Source of the DNA: Apodemus sylvaticus
Taxonomy: Eukaryota > Chordata > Mammalia > Rodentia > Muridae
NCBI RefSeq assembly: GCF_947179515.1
Contig: NC_067492.1
Coordinates: 12,139,847 to 12,203,846 of the forward strand
DNA: 64,000 bases
Reading direction: 5' to 3'
Shown one piece after another: positions 21,722-31,515 of this stretch; the first letter of the stretch is position 1, and each line of letters starts with the position of its first letter. Made by a program: the position numbers and the translations under genes. The notes under the pieces are model-generated. The model did not search any database. It saw only the letters and a list, made by a program, of their open reading frames with translations, and had not been told where the DNA came from.

Positions 21722-21930
21722 TGCTGGGCCGGGCGGTGGTGGCGCATGCCTGTAATCCCAGCACTCTGGGAGGCAGAGGCAGGCGGATTTCTGAGTTCGA
21801 GGCCAGCCTGGTCTACAGAGTGAGTTCCAGGACAGCCAGGGCTATACAGAGAAACCCTGTCTCCAAAAAAACCAAATCCAAAAAAAAAACAAAAACAAAC
21901 AAACAAAAAAAAAAAAAAAAAAAAAAAAAA
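21722..21930 (+). mobile_element. B1 SINE with 30-nt A tail and 9-bp target-site duplication
   Basis: The full B1 starts near 21725 (GGGCCGGGCGGTGGTGGCGCATG) and ends CCTGTCTCC. A (CAAA)n spacer and an A-run of about 28 follow. AGAAGCCCA at 21713-21721 is repeated at 21931-21939. The intact CpGs in GCCGGGCGG suggest a young copy. Confidence 0.95.
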
Positions 21931-21944
21931 AGAAGCCCAAACTA

Positions 21945-22070
21945 AAGTGGAATCTTGACCTTGCTCCCTGCAAGTCAGTGACCTAACCTCTCTGGCCTCA
22001 GTTTCTTTATCTGCAAAACAGGCTAACAATAGTATCAACCTCCTAGTGTCATTGGTCAGGACCCTGTGTA
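21945..22070 (+). mobile_element. MIR SINE fragment
   Basis: CAAGTCAGTGACCTAACCTCTCTGGCCTCAGTTTCTTTATCTGCAAAACAGGCTAACAATAGTATCAACCTCCTAGTG is one of the best MIR matches in the window. It is interrupted on its left by the young B1. Confidence 0.75.
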
Positions 22071-22107
22071 TGTGTGTTTCACATACACATGCTGAAAGAC
22101 TAATACT

Positions 22108-22180
22108 GAGGTGAGAGGCAGTAGCTCGGAGTGGTGCTTGCATAATGTGCATGAGGCCCTGGGGTTAATTTTCCAGTAAG
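22108..22180 (+). mobile_element. ID-like SINE head
   Basis: GAGGCAGTAGCTCGGAGTGGTGCTTGCATAATGTGCATGAGGCCCTGGGGTTAATTTTCCAG tracks the ID/BC1-type tRNA-Ala-derived sequence with small gaps. Not a functional tRNA. Confidence 0.6.
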
Positions 22181-24246
22181 CCTCCCACCCTCCTCAACCC
22201 CCCCAGAAGTTGAGAAAGTCTGTCTTAGATACGTAGGGGGTTTAAAGGGAAGCTGCTAAAGACCGGCTTCAAAATAAATAAATAAATGTGTGTGTGGATA
22301 CTTGCACTATTGGATACATGATTTTTTACACTCCAAAAGAGATACACAGCAAAGAGCAGAGTATGCACCCTCGCTCGGGGGCCCAGAGAGTTCCAGGGTG
22401 TGCAAGAACAAACGGGAGTTGTTCATATCCATCCACACTGGAGAAAATAGTCCTCAGAATACTTCTCTTATAGAAGCTGACCAGGGAGGGAAGAGAGGTT
22501 TGTGACAAATCGAGGGACCCAGGGGAACCATGTGACTAGGCCCGTGCACGGGACACACTCTGTGCTGGCGTGTGCTGTGTGATTTTTATCAACCTCCTCC
22601 CCCTTGTCATCACAAGACCGAGTCCTGAGTGAGGCTAGCTCCCCCACCCCCACCCCAGAGGCCAACAGCAGTGATCATGGGGTTCCAGGCCCGTGTACAA
22701 CCCGGGAATCTCCTCCTGTCACTCATCCACTCTGAGAACAAAGGAATGGATGAACGCTGGAGTGTGGGAATGAGTGAGCCAGGCGCAGGCTAAAGGAAAC
22801 TGAAACCCAGCGGGACCTAACAGAGGGGGACCAATGCCACCATGGGAGTAGAAGGTGGCGACGGAGCTCCCCTCGTCACCCCCCTGGAGCAGAGCAGGAT
22901 GCCAGGCAAGCAAAGGACAATAGCCATATGGCTGTCAGGCTACAGCTACTGAGGGACCAGGGGTGCCCCATATGGAAGGAGTTTCCAGGGCCACAAGCCT
23001 GGTGGCTTCACATGGGCCAGGGCACTGGGGAGTCTCCTGTGGAAATCTAGAAGGCTGGCATCCTGAGCTCCCAAGTCCCGTGGGGTTGTAGATTACTGGG
23101 CTCTCAGATGCCAAAGGCCTGACACCCTCTCACTCCTACCCTAGCCAGGATGTCGGCAGCATGATGACTTATGGCCGGGGTTTCTCGGGGAGCGCTGTGT
23201 CGTCAGGTCCTGAGGAGAATGAAGAATTCCATAGCCCCTTCTGAAAGCTACCAGTTAGGCTCAGGGTCCTCTGGAAAGGGCTTCCTCAGGGTCCTCTGGA
23301 AAAGGCTTGCTAGGAGCTCACCTAGTTAAGCTAAACAGCTCAAGGTGTCAGCTCACAGTCCTGGGAGGCCTGGAAGAGCAGTCCAGCCTGTGCTAATGCA
23401 GCCTGGAGTAGATCATCTGCTGAGAACTATACATCAAGGAAGCTAGGCCAGGCCAAGCTCTAAGAAACATATTCAATACATTAGAGCCTCCCATAGAAAG
23501 ACTTTCCTTAAAATGGCCGCCCTTGGGGAATCTTCCTGGCAGATGCTACCTGAAGGTTTTACCATTGCAGAAAGGGACCTCCAAACAGAAGCCACCACCT
23601 CCACCTGACCCCAAAGACCCTCAATGGGGAGCCAGGGACCTCAGCTATGCCCTCAATGATATCTCCCACAGCCTGGACACTCGAAGGGGCCCAGACACCT
23701 GGGCCATCTCTGCCACCCTTTTCCAAGTGCTGAGTTCACTGGCCAGCAGAGGCTAATGGGTCTGTGTGCCAGGCTGTGGGAGATGTCCCAGGCATTATCT
23801 TACTGCTTTCCCTCCTGAATCTGCCCTCTGTCACTCCTCCTCCATTCTGTCCAGCAGAACATCCTTCTCACAGTCTAATGACACTTATACAAGCAGGAGC
23901 CCAAAGGCAGAATGGTTTTCAAGCTGGGATTCCCTGGGCTCTACCCTTGCCCCGAAGTGTACTCTGGGGTCTCAGAGACCTGACACCTAGTTCACCCCGG
24001 ATAGTGTGCTTTAAGGAACCTCATCCCCAAGAGTCAGCTAAAGAGACACGGGACACCAAGTTCACCAGAAACCTACGTACAAAGTCCATCCAATATACAG
24101 CTGAGACTCCGCCCATGCTGGCGCCTGGGCTGCTGGGCAGCCGCCACCCCAGAGCGTGCAGGCTTCATGAAACAGAAGCACTGGCATGACTACTCAGCCC
24201 GAAGCTTTTCAGCACACATCTAACATCAGCTTAATATTTATTTTAA
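22181..24246. other. Unique stretch with a 25-bp tandem duplication
   Basis: No repeat or exon is recognised over about 2 kb. Two adjacent 25-bp copies lie at 23260-23309. A YY1-like AAAATGGCCGCC is at 23511-23522. Two open frames (23523-23756 and 23764-24189) lie in series but show no splice sites or known domain. Confidence 0.5.
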
Positions 24247-24411
24247 GGCCTGGAGGATGGCTCAGTGGGTGAGGAAGCTTGCCACCAAGCCCTCAACCTG
24301 AACTCAGTTCTGGGGACCCACACAGTGGAAGGAAAGAACCGACTGCCACAAGTTGTCTTCTGACCTCTACACGCACATCCTGGTTGCATGTGTGCATGTA
24401 CGCAAACACCT
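24247..24411 (+). mobile_element. B3-type SINE
   Basis: GCCTGGAGGATGGCTCAGTGGGTGAGGAAGCTTGCC...GGGGACCCACACAGTGGAAGG...AAGTTGTCTTCTGACCTCTACACGCAC is the sense B3 consensus order. Confidence 0.85.
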
Positions 24412-24519
24412 TACAACAAACAAATGTAACGAAGAGTGTTGAGATATGTCTACTTTAGGCAAGGGAATGCAATAAGTAATCATAGCATTCCCTGTGGGTA
24501 GCTCTTACTGGGTCTCAGC

Positions 24520-24640
24520 AGACCTCAAGTGGGCTTATTACTACCCCATAATGCAGACAAGAAAACTGAGGCAGCAGTGAGCTCACTGCCCAGGATGCCC
24601 TCAGCTTGTCTGATCCAGTGTATGACTTCACCCCCTCCCC
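24520..24640 (-). mobile_element. MIR SINE fragment (probable)
   Basis: GCTTATTACTACCCCATAATGCAGACAAGAAAACTGAGGCAGCAGTGAG is the antisense MIR 3' part (ATTATTATCCCCATTTTACAGATGAGGAAACTGAGG). Confidence 0.6.
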
Positions 24641-26072
24641 AGTTCCCTCATTTAAGAGAGGGCAGGACAATTATCACACAAATGTTCGTAGCTGGGGGAA
24701 TGGAGCCTGTGGAATAGCAGCTCTGTCTCCTCAGGACAGGAGGCAAAAAAGAAACTGACAGCCACTGGTACCCTAAGGGACAAGGGGACTCCAAGCGGGA
24801 GGGTCCTGGCTTCCAAGAGGAAGCGACAGATCTCACTGGTGTCTTGGACCTCTGGATGCTTGGCTACTTGTCCAGGACAAAGGAGAAGAAAGAGACCCAA
24901 GTGGTTCCTGATTCAGGGACACCCTCCTCCTGGGGAAAAGTAGCTCAGAGAACTCCAGGCAGGGGCTGACAGCAAGAAAGAGTGTGTTTTCTGTACAGAG
25001 CTGCTCCAACCAGACCCAACAACCTCCCCACGTGGGTCACACCCTAAGCGGCCTGTCCCATCCCTCCCTGGACGCCAGGGAGGAAATCTGCAACTTCCTT
25101 CTTCACAGGAAATGGAGTGGCCACTGGCAGGGCTGTTTTGTTTTTCCCTACTTGTCCACCCTGGGCATGCCAGGGCTTATCAGAACTGCTGCCCCTCCCC
25201 AGGCCTCCTCCCTCCCATTCACCACACGGCCCACTCTCCCAGGGCCTTACGGTCCTCCTTCCCTTTCTACGAGCCAGAAGTCCCTCTTGGACCATGGAAG
25301 CCCATTCCCCGTGTGACGGTGATAACCCTGGCGAGAACAGCGACAGGTGACTCTTGGTGACTTTCCACCATGAAGCAAGGGCCAGGCACTTGCCATGAGG
25401 CCTCAGCATTTAAAGACAGACAGACAGCTTACATGGCCCCGTTGAGACCTGGCTTGCTTAAAGCCTTACAGTTCTGAACATCAGTGTGGTCCTGGGCATG
25501 TGTGGCTACTGACATTCTGTCAGTGGTAAGGAGACACAGTGAGTCCCTAGGTCACCAATACACTGCACACCGCCTTCCAAGTCAGCTCCTCCGAAGTCCT
25601 CTTTCCTAATGCCTTACCTCCTACAGGCAGTGTGTCCCTCTGCCCCAGAAGTGAGGGGTCACCCAGACTCCACAGTTCTGAGAGGGGAGGAAGGAAGGGG
25701 CCCTCACTCGGCAGCCAGAGCAGCCACGTGCCTGCTTTCTCAGCTGCTAGGTCAACAGAGGCTAATTCTGGGACAGGATCTCTCACATCTGCTCAATTCT
25801 CAGCACGCGTCGTATGGAAACCACTGAAGGGCCCTGATCTGAGTCCCAGGCACTAGGCTCAGGACACACAAGAATGATAAAGACATATGTGAAATTAAAC
25901 TTAACCTGAGCTACAGGGGGTGGGGTGTCCTCAACACCCCAACAAACTAACCCTTTTCTTTTACTCAGGAAACTCTTCGGAGAGCCAGGAGGCAGCTGGC
26001 ATGGAAGCTTCTGGAACATTCTTCATCACTGTTAGATTTTTGACCCGGTATCTCCTACCATGTGCTAAATCA
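24641..26072. other. Unique stretch, nothing recognised
   Basis: No repeat family and no convincing exon. The open frames near 25044-25409 overlap on both strands in GC-rich sequence and have no domain. Confidence 0.5.
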
Positions 26073-26285
26073 CTGTCTTTGTTAGGGTTACTGTTGCTGT
26101 GATAAAACACCGTGATCAAACCAACTTGGGGAGGAAAGAGTTTATTTGGCTTGAGTTTCTACATCCATGTTCATCGCTGAAGGAAATCAAGACAGGAATT
26201 CAAACAGGACAGGCACCTGGAGGCAGGAGCTGATGCAGAGGCCATGGAGGGGACTGTTAGCTGCCTTGCTCCCCGTGGACTGCTC

Positions 26286-27079
26286 TGTAGCTGTCCTTTT
26301 ACTACTTTATTGGTTCTTCTTTCTTCCACTTTTCTCCCTCCCCCGCCCCCTTTTTTTTCAACCCACTAGCACTAGATAGGAGAGAGGAAAAGGACAGAGA
26401 AGAAAGGAAAGAGAGGTCAGGGGAATAAGAAAGGAATAAGATCAGAGGTCGGAAAGGGGGCGACATTATTGTTAGAACACTTCCTGCTCATTAGGGGCAT
26501 CGGAGTTCCTTGGGGCAAGTTTGGTCTTAATTTTTTTTTCTTGCTGTTTCTTCTTTGCACGTGGCTACTTAATAAACCATAACCAGGGGCTGGAGAGATA
26601 GACGGCTCAGAGGTTAAGAGCAGTGACTGCTCTTTCAGAGGTCCTGAGTTCAATTCCCAGCAACCACATGGTGGCTCACAGCCATATGTAATGGGATCTG
26701 ATGCCCTCTTCTGGTGTCTGAAGACAGCAACAGCAACAGTGTACTCATGAAATAAATAAATAAATCTTTAAAAATAAATAAACCATAACCAACAAAGCAA
26801 CAACCAGCCAACCCCCCTCAACAACCAACCCTGCCTCTCAGAACCCTAGCATTTATATGCCCTCTGAAAAGTTCCCAGAATTCCAAACGTCACACAATTG
26901 CAGACGCCATCTGCCACCGGCAAAAAACCACACCCCTATTAGAGCATGAGGCAAATCTTAGTCAACTGCAACAGGGCAGCCCCATTATCCCCACACCTGA
27001 GATTAAAATGAAGACATATTCATATAATAGTTCTGGTTTTTTTTTTCAAAGAAACAAAAATTCCAGAATCCTCACTACA
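26286..27079 (-). mobile_element. ERVK-like solo LTR with 6-bp target-site duplication
   Basis: The ends are TGTAG (26286) and CTACA (27079), a perfect 5-bp inverted repeat. CTGCTC is duplicated at 26280-26285 and 27080-27085. A 6-bp duplication is characteristic of class II (IAP/ERVK-type) retroviral integration. On the minus strand a TATAAA lies in CATATAAATGC (about 26851-26861) and an AATAAA lies about 25 bp before the 3' end (near 26308-26313). No internal viral genes remain, so it is a recombined solo LTR. It is interrupted by a B2. Confidence 0.88.
26586..26776 (+). mobile_element. B2 SINE with 15-bp target-site duplication
   Basis: GGGGCTGGAGAGATAGACGGCTC...GTCCTGAGTTCAATTCCCAGC...ATGGGATCTGATGCCCTCTTCTGG...AAATAAATAAATCTTTAAAA is a full B2. 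AATAAACCATAACCA occurs at 26571-26585 and again at 26777-26791. It lies inside the solo LTR, so it is the youngest layer of the nest. Confidence 0.97.
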
Positions 27080-27283
27080 CTGCTCAGCCTGCTTTCTTAT
27101 AGAAACCCAGGACCCAGAGATGGCCCCAATCACGGTGGGCTGCCTCTGCCCCTCTCCATCACTAAGAAAATGTCCTGTATGTTTGTCTGAAGCCTGATCT
27201 CACAGAGGCATTGTCTCAGGTCAGACTCCTTCCTCACTGATGACTCTAGCTCTTGTCAAATTGACATAAAACTGGCCAGCACA

Positions 27284-27964
27284 ATCTTTTTCTGTTGTTT
27301 GTTTTGTTTTTTGCACACTCATGTTTGTTTGCTTGAAAGACAAAACTCAGCTAATAAATAAGTCATCTTTCCTAAGACGTTCTAAGAGGAACCACCAGTC
27401 CATACGCTACACCTGAAACTGAACCAGGTTAGGCTGGCTCTGATCCACCCTGGAGCCCTCAGTCAGAACTGGGGCAGGGACTTGGCCACCTGGAGTTTGG
27501 TTTCCTGTTGGATGTCCTATGTGGAGGGTCAAAGTGCCATGGTCTTGGTGTGTGCCACTCACAGAAACATGTGTAACAGATAATTGAATGTCATCTCCAG
27601 GGACTCACCTCCCATTGCAGCCAACACCCAAAGCCGCCATCTTCAGTAACTCTTTGTCTAATCCACACCAAGTACCAAGCCTGCTGCCCATGAGCAGTAG
27701 ATCTCATTCCACGCAGCCCTCTGCAGACAACATGGACACCTGCCAGTACTTTACAGGCAGAAGGCCACTAAAGAGAGGGCAACTGCCTCCCCAAGCTACT
27801 TCTAAAGCTGCCGCAGTCAAGGGAAGGAATGAGCACAGCCTGGGACATCTGTGTGCCAGAACTGCGCTCATGACTCTGGGTCACCTGCAAGGGATGCTGG
27901 GTAAAAGGATGCTGCTAGTTAGGAGCCAGCCCTAGTCCCAGACCCGAGTGTGACTCTCTACCTC
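27284..27964. other. Unique stretch containing a perfect YY1 site
   Basis: No exon is supported. GCCGCCATCTT at 27633-27643 is the YY1 consensus on the minus strand. A 115-codon frame (27588-27935) has no domain. Confidence 0.5.
27633..27643 (-). promoter_or_regulatory. Perfect YY1 consensus
   Basis: It reads AAGATGGCGGC on the minus strand. The 15-mer CGCCATCTTCAGTAA that contains most of it also occurs next to the CRE at 12204-12218. One or two shared 15-mers are expected by chance at this window size. Confidence 0.35.
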
Positions 27965-28451
27965 TGTGACAATTACTCTTCAATGTCAACTTGATCAGGT
28001 TTACAATCACCATGGAAACAAACCTCTGGGCATGTCCACGAGGGATTATCTAAATTGCTTAATAGAGAAAGGAAGGCCTTTAGGTGCCAGTGATACACAC
28101 TTTTGGTCCCAGCACTCTGGAGCTAGAGGCAAGCGGATCGCTGTGAATTCTAAGCCAAGCATGATCTACAGAGCTAGTTCCAGGACAGCCAGGGCTGCAG
28201 AGAGAAACCCTGTCTCAAAACAAAACAACAAAAAAAACAGCAGATACACCCTAAAGGTGAATGGGCTTCCCATCCTGGGCTGACTATAAATCGCCAGTGC
28301 GCATCTCTGTGCTTCCTGACTGCAGACTCGATGTGACCAGCTGCCTCGTGGCCTCCTGCACTGTGGCTTCCCCCCCACAGTGCACTACTTCCTACAGCTG
28401 CTCTCATCAAGCAAGCATTTCTCCACAGCAACTAGGACAGTAACTAATGCA
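27965..28451 (+). mobile_element. LTR-type dispersed repeat, split by a B1
   Basis: Left arm AATGTCAACTTGATCAGGTTTACAATCACCATGG...CTGGGCATGTCCACGAGGGATTATCTA. Right arm CTTCCTGACTGCAGACTCGATGTGACCAGCTGCC...GACAGTAACTAATGCA. Both belong to a common mouse LTR-like (ERVL/MaLR-type) repeat whose exact name I cannot fix. The B1 at 28083-28245 interrupts it. Confidence 0.6.
28083..28245 (+). mobile_element. B1 SINE, moderately diverged
   Basis: GGTGCCAGTGATACACACTTTTGGTCCCAGCACTCTGGAG...TTCCAGGACAGCCAGGGCTGCAGAGAGAAACCCTGTCTCAAAAC, with an A-rich tail. Confidence 0.9.
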
Positions 28452-28544
28452 ACTTCCCACTCAAGTTTCCAAGAAAGATCATGTCAAGGTGTGACTGGGC
28501 TTCCCTTCCCTCCCAATCCTATTTCATTTAGACTCTCAACTACA

Positions 28545-28710
28545 GACACAAACACACACACATGCACGCACGCACGCATATGCATGCACACGCATGCAAA
28601 CATGCACACACATACATACATGCATATTTATGCAAGCATGCACACATACATGCACATACACATGAACGCACATACACACATACACATGTACACACACACA
28701 CAAACACGTA
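28545..28710. repeat. CA/CATG-rich decayed microsatellite
   Basis: About 165 bp of ACAC, ATGCA and GCACGC words. Met/His/Thr-rich and Cys/Val-rich open frames here are artefacts. Confidence 0.9.
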
Positions 28711-30130
28711 CAGAGCCCACTGCTCCAACTCATCCTATAATCTCTGCTCTGACCCCAGCTCTGGTTTTCCCTGCTCTCATCTAAGTCTCACTGAGTCTAT
28801 TGTGGCCAATCTTTGTTCTGGTTTCTGGATTCTCCTCCTCTCTCTCCCTCAGCCTCCTCCTCAGAAGTATACATCCCAAACCCAACAAAGGTCGCTGTGA
28901 GGCCCCACTTCCCTCTCCTGGCCACTGCCACCAAGCCCTTTCTGCTCTTTGCCCCAGAACTGCAGTCAGTAGGAAGGAGACAATCAGAAAGAACCTGTGT
29001 GCTGTGAATGTTCAAAATGACACTAAAATAGGCAAACAGATGGGCGGAGACCTGGAGGTCTCCACAAAGTCGGTGGAGAGCATCCTCAGCTAGATCCACG
29101 AAGCACAAGAGGAGCTCTGACAAGGAACAGGGTTTGTTGCTCGGTTCTAGGCTTTGGGACAGCAAGAAATGCAAGAGCAGGCCAGCCAAGAGTTTATCGG
29201 AACACATCCCAGCCGGTCTGACTGTGCAGGGCAGGTTTGGCTGTGGTCATGTTAAGGAGTGGGAGTTAGTTACAAGTACAGAGATATTCCCTTCTTTTAA
29301 ACTCCCTTCAACGTTCCTCTCATACCGTGCTGGTAACTAACTAAAGGGTAGGGAATAGAGAATTCTCGTGTACAGGGCTTTGGAGCTGACACAGGCCTTT
29401 TCTCCTGTGTAATCTTACTTGACCCTCGCGGAAGGGAGGCAGGGCAGGGAGGATGGCCCATAATTTTCCACCAGAAGAAAAGTTAGGACGCTTAGCAGGC
29501 ACAAAGCGCTGAGCCCCATCCCAACTACGGCATCAACTAGGCGTGCTAGAACAAGTTTGGCGGGTAGGCACAAGAAGATCGAGAGGGACCTCAAGGTCAG
29601 TCTGGGCTCGGTAGACAGTTCAAGGCCAGCCTGCTCTACATGACACCCTGCTCAAGGATGACCTTAAATTCCTGATCCCCCGACACGTGTACCTGATGTT
29701 GTTCAGGAAAACGCTCTCACACTCAGTTTCCGAGACACTGAGAATCGAGGTCAGCGCATCCTACATCCCCAGTAAGCGCTCTAAGTGTCTGCATCCTCAG
29801 CTCCACATTAGTGGCTTTCACTTTGTCTCTGTAGTCATGGGGGCCGCTGCTCCACTGTAAAGGCCCTGTGGGGGCTGGCGTACAGATCCTACCTCCCCTC
29901 CTCTCTGGTCCATTTCAACCCCTGCTCTGGGGGTCCATGAAGATGCTACCTGCTGATGGGGGGCCTTCCTGAGCCTGACAGTCTCTTCAGGGGCTCAGGC
30001 AGCTTGGTAGCTTCTACTGGAACAGATGAAAACCCCAGGCCTGGAACCAGATGCGCCTTAACTTCATGGTCCATGACCCTAAACTCCACACTGCCTGATT
30101 GGGATCCAGACAGAATAGAGTCCCAAGTAC
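28711..30130. other. Unique stretch, small B4-like relic near 29560-29655
   Basis: TCAAGGTCAGTCTGGGCTCGGTAGACAGTTCAAGGCCAGCCTGCTCTACATG (about 29590-29642) is B4/B1-like. Otherwise nothing is recognised. The frame at 28797-29207 (minus, 136 codons) has no domain. Confidence 0.45.
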
Positions 30131-30132
<2 letters not shown>

Positions 30133-30182
<50 letters not shown>

Positions 30183-30200
30183 ATCTATATTATATATAAA
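30133..30200. repeat. (CA)22 followed by AT-rich tract
   Basis: A pure CA run (30133-30176) followed by TATATAATCTATATTATATATAAAA. Confidence 0.97.
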
Positions 30201-30787
30201 ATTCTCCACACGCTGGTGAAGCTCCCATCCCACTAGAATGTCCTATGAGATAATGAGATATGTAGGGAGGCCCCACCGGCAATTTCACCAAAGCAGGAGG
30301 GAAGCAAGGGAAACCGAGGCCCACCCCAGAGGGCATAGGCATGTCATCCTAACTGTCCCAGAACACCAGCACTGCCCAGATGTGGTGGAAGGCTACAAAG
30401 ATCCCTGGTCAGGATGAGAGACAGATTTGCAGTAACCATGGCAACACCACACTCCCTCAGTGCAGCCTTATTCTGAGTCATTTACATATCTGGTCTCCTG
30501 GGCCTTCCGGGATGAAAAAAGATCCAGGACCACTGTAGCAGTACCAACTCCACTTCAGAGAGCAGAGAACCGGTCACTCGGGCAGGGGAGAAGAAGAGCC
30601 CAAACTCAGCTGGACCTGAACTCTTGGCAACTACAGTCACTGCCTCTCAGCTGTAATGTGAAGCCAAACCCGATAACACTCATGATACATTATCCTCAAG
30701 TTTATATAGTATTATTACCATAATTGTTATTATTACTACTACTACTACTACCACGAGGCTAGGGTCAGTCAATCAAAAGTAGCAACA
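30201..30787. other. Unique stretch with (ACT)n patch
   Basis: Apart from the X-box, only a TTATTATTACTACTACTACTACTACC trinucleotide patch (about 30726-30752) is recognised. Confidence 0.5.
30432..30445. promoter_or_regulatory. Canonical RFX X-box
   Basis: GTAACCATGGCAAC fits GTNRCC-AT-RGYAAC exactly, as a near-perfect inverted repeat. RFX factors bind such sites in ciliary-gene and MHC class II promoters and in enhancers. No ciliary gene or TSS is visible in the window. Motif evidence only. Confidence 0.45.
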
Positions 30788-31062
30788 GGCTCAAGGAGAT
30801 GGCTTGGTAGGTAACAGGTAACGTGCTGGTGGTGTAGGCATGAGAAACTAGGTTCAAATCCCCAGCCCCCATACAAAAAGCTAGGCACAAAATCACACGC
30901 CTCGGATCCTGATGCTGAGGAAGTAAGATAGGCTCTCTCGGGCTCACTGGCTAATCTGTCTAGCTAAACTGGGAAGTTCTAGGTAGAATAAAAGACCCTG
31001 TTTGAAACAGTGAGGCTCAGAGTGAAAAAGAAAGATATCAGAGGCAGACCTCTGGTACAAGA
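30788..31062 (+). mobile_element. RSINE1/B4-type SINE
   Basis: CTCAAGGAGATGGCTTGGTAGGTAAC...GGTTCAAATCCCCAGCCCCCATAC...GCTAGGCACAAAATCACACGCC...AAAGACCCTGTTTGAAAC...GATATCAGAGGCAGACCTCTGG. The head-to-tail order matches RSINE1. The CA/GA tract that follows is its expanded tail. Confidence 0.75.
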
Positions 31063-31078
31063 CACACACACACACACA

Positions 31079-31112
<34 letters not shown>
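31063..31112. repeat. (CA)n then (GA)n compound microsatellite
   Basis: CA units (31063-31082) switch to GA units (31083-31112) at the 3' end of the preceding RSINE1-type copy. Confidence 0.95.
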
Positions 31113-31116
<4 letters not shown>

Positions 31117-31324
31117 ATACTCTCAGCTTAATATGTTAATATGTCAAGACCACATGACCAAAAACCACATGACTGACAGGGTACCCCAATAGTGCCTCCC
31201 AAACCATACACAGCAGGCAGTCATGGCAGTAATTCCGGCAGGCTGCCTGGAGTTGTCGAGACTATCTCACCATACTGAGTGAACGCTGAGGGACCGAGGG
31301 CTAAGTCCTAAAGCTCTGAGGCCT

Positions 31325-31515
31325 GTCTTGTGCCAGGCACCAAACCGAACACTTCCCGAGTCCCTCCTTTGACACGCACACGGACCCCTTGAAAGTTTAC
31401 AATTACATCAAGCTGGGCTCTGAGGAGTGACACGGCGTGTTCACTGTCACGGAGCTACGAACAAAGTGTCATCAGAACTCAGCCCTGCTATGATCCCAGT
31501 TTCCAGGCCCTGTTG
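31325..31515 (-). mobile_element. MIR SINE, long copy
   Basis: CTTGTGCCAGGCACCAAACCGAACACTTCCC...AGTTTACAATTACATC...GCTGGGCTCTGAGGAGTGACACGGCG...CACGGAGCTACGAACAAAGTGTCATCAGAACTCAGCCCTG keeps the antisense MIR order (TGTGCCAGGCAC...TCACACAGCTAGTAAGTG...GAACCCAG). Confidence 0.65.

Larger units (their letters stand above)
26073..27283 (-). mobile_element. LTR-type rodent dispersed repeat, split by a later solo LTR
   Basis: Left arm 26073-26279 (TGTCTTTGTTAGGGTTACTG...AACTTGGGGAGGAAAGAG...AGGAGCTGATGCAGAGGCC) and right arm 27086-27283 (AGCCTGCTTTCTTATAGAAACCC...TTGTCAAATTGACATAAAACTGGCCAGCACA) together form one element. It has TGT...ACA ends. In the minus reading a promoter-to-tail layout is plausible. 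Its terminal sequence is related to the copy at 6722-7024. The family name is uncertain. No coding region. Confidence 0.75.

Noticed and set aside
21700..22152. 150-codon minus frame with Phe-rich centre
   Set aside because: It is the antisense of a B1 and its poly-A tail plus a MIR.
22108..22180. ID-like sequence as a functional BC1-type RNA gene
   Set aside because: Too diverged, no clear tail or intact Pol III boxes.
23523..24189. Two successive open frames (77 and 141 codons) as a two-exon gene
   Set aside because: No acceptor or donor signals at matching phase and no domain; compatible with chance in GC-rich DNA.
26586..26660. tRNA-like A/B box sequence as a tRNA gene
   Set aside because: It is the tRNA-derived head of a B2 SINE. 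No cloverleaf with a proper anticodon arm.
28536..28784. His/Thr/Met-rich frames near the CA/CATG tract
   Set aside because: Microsatellite translation.
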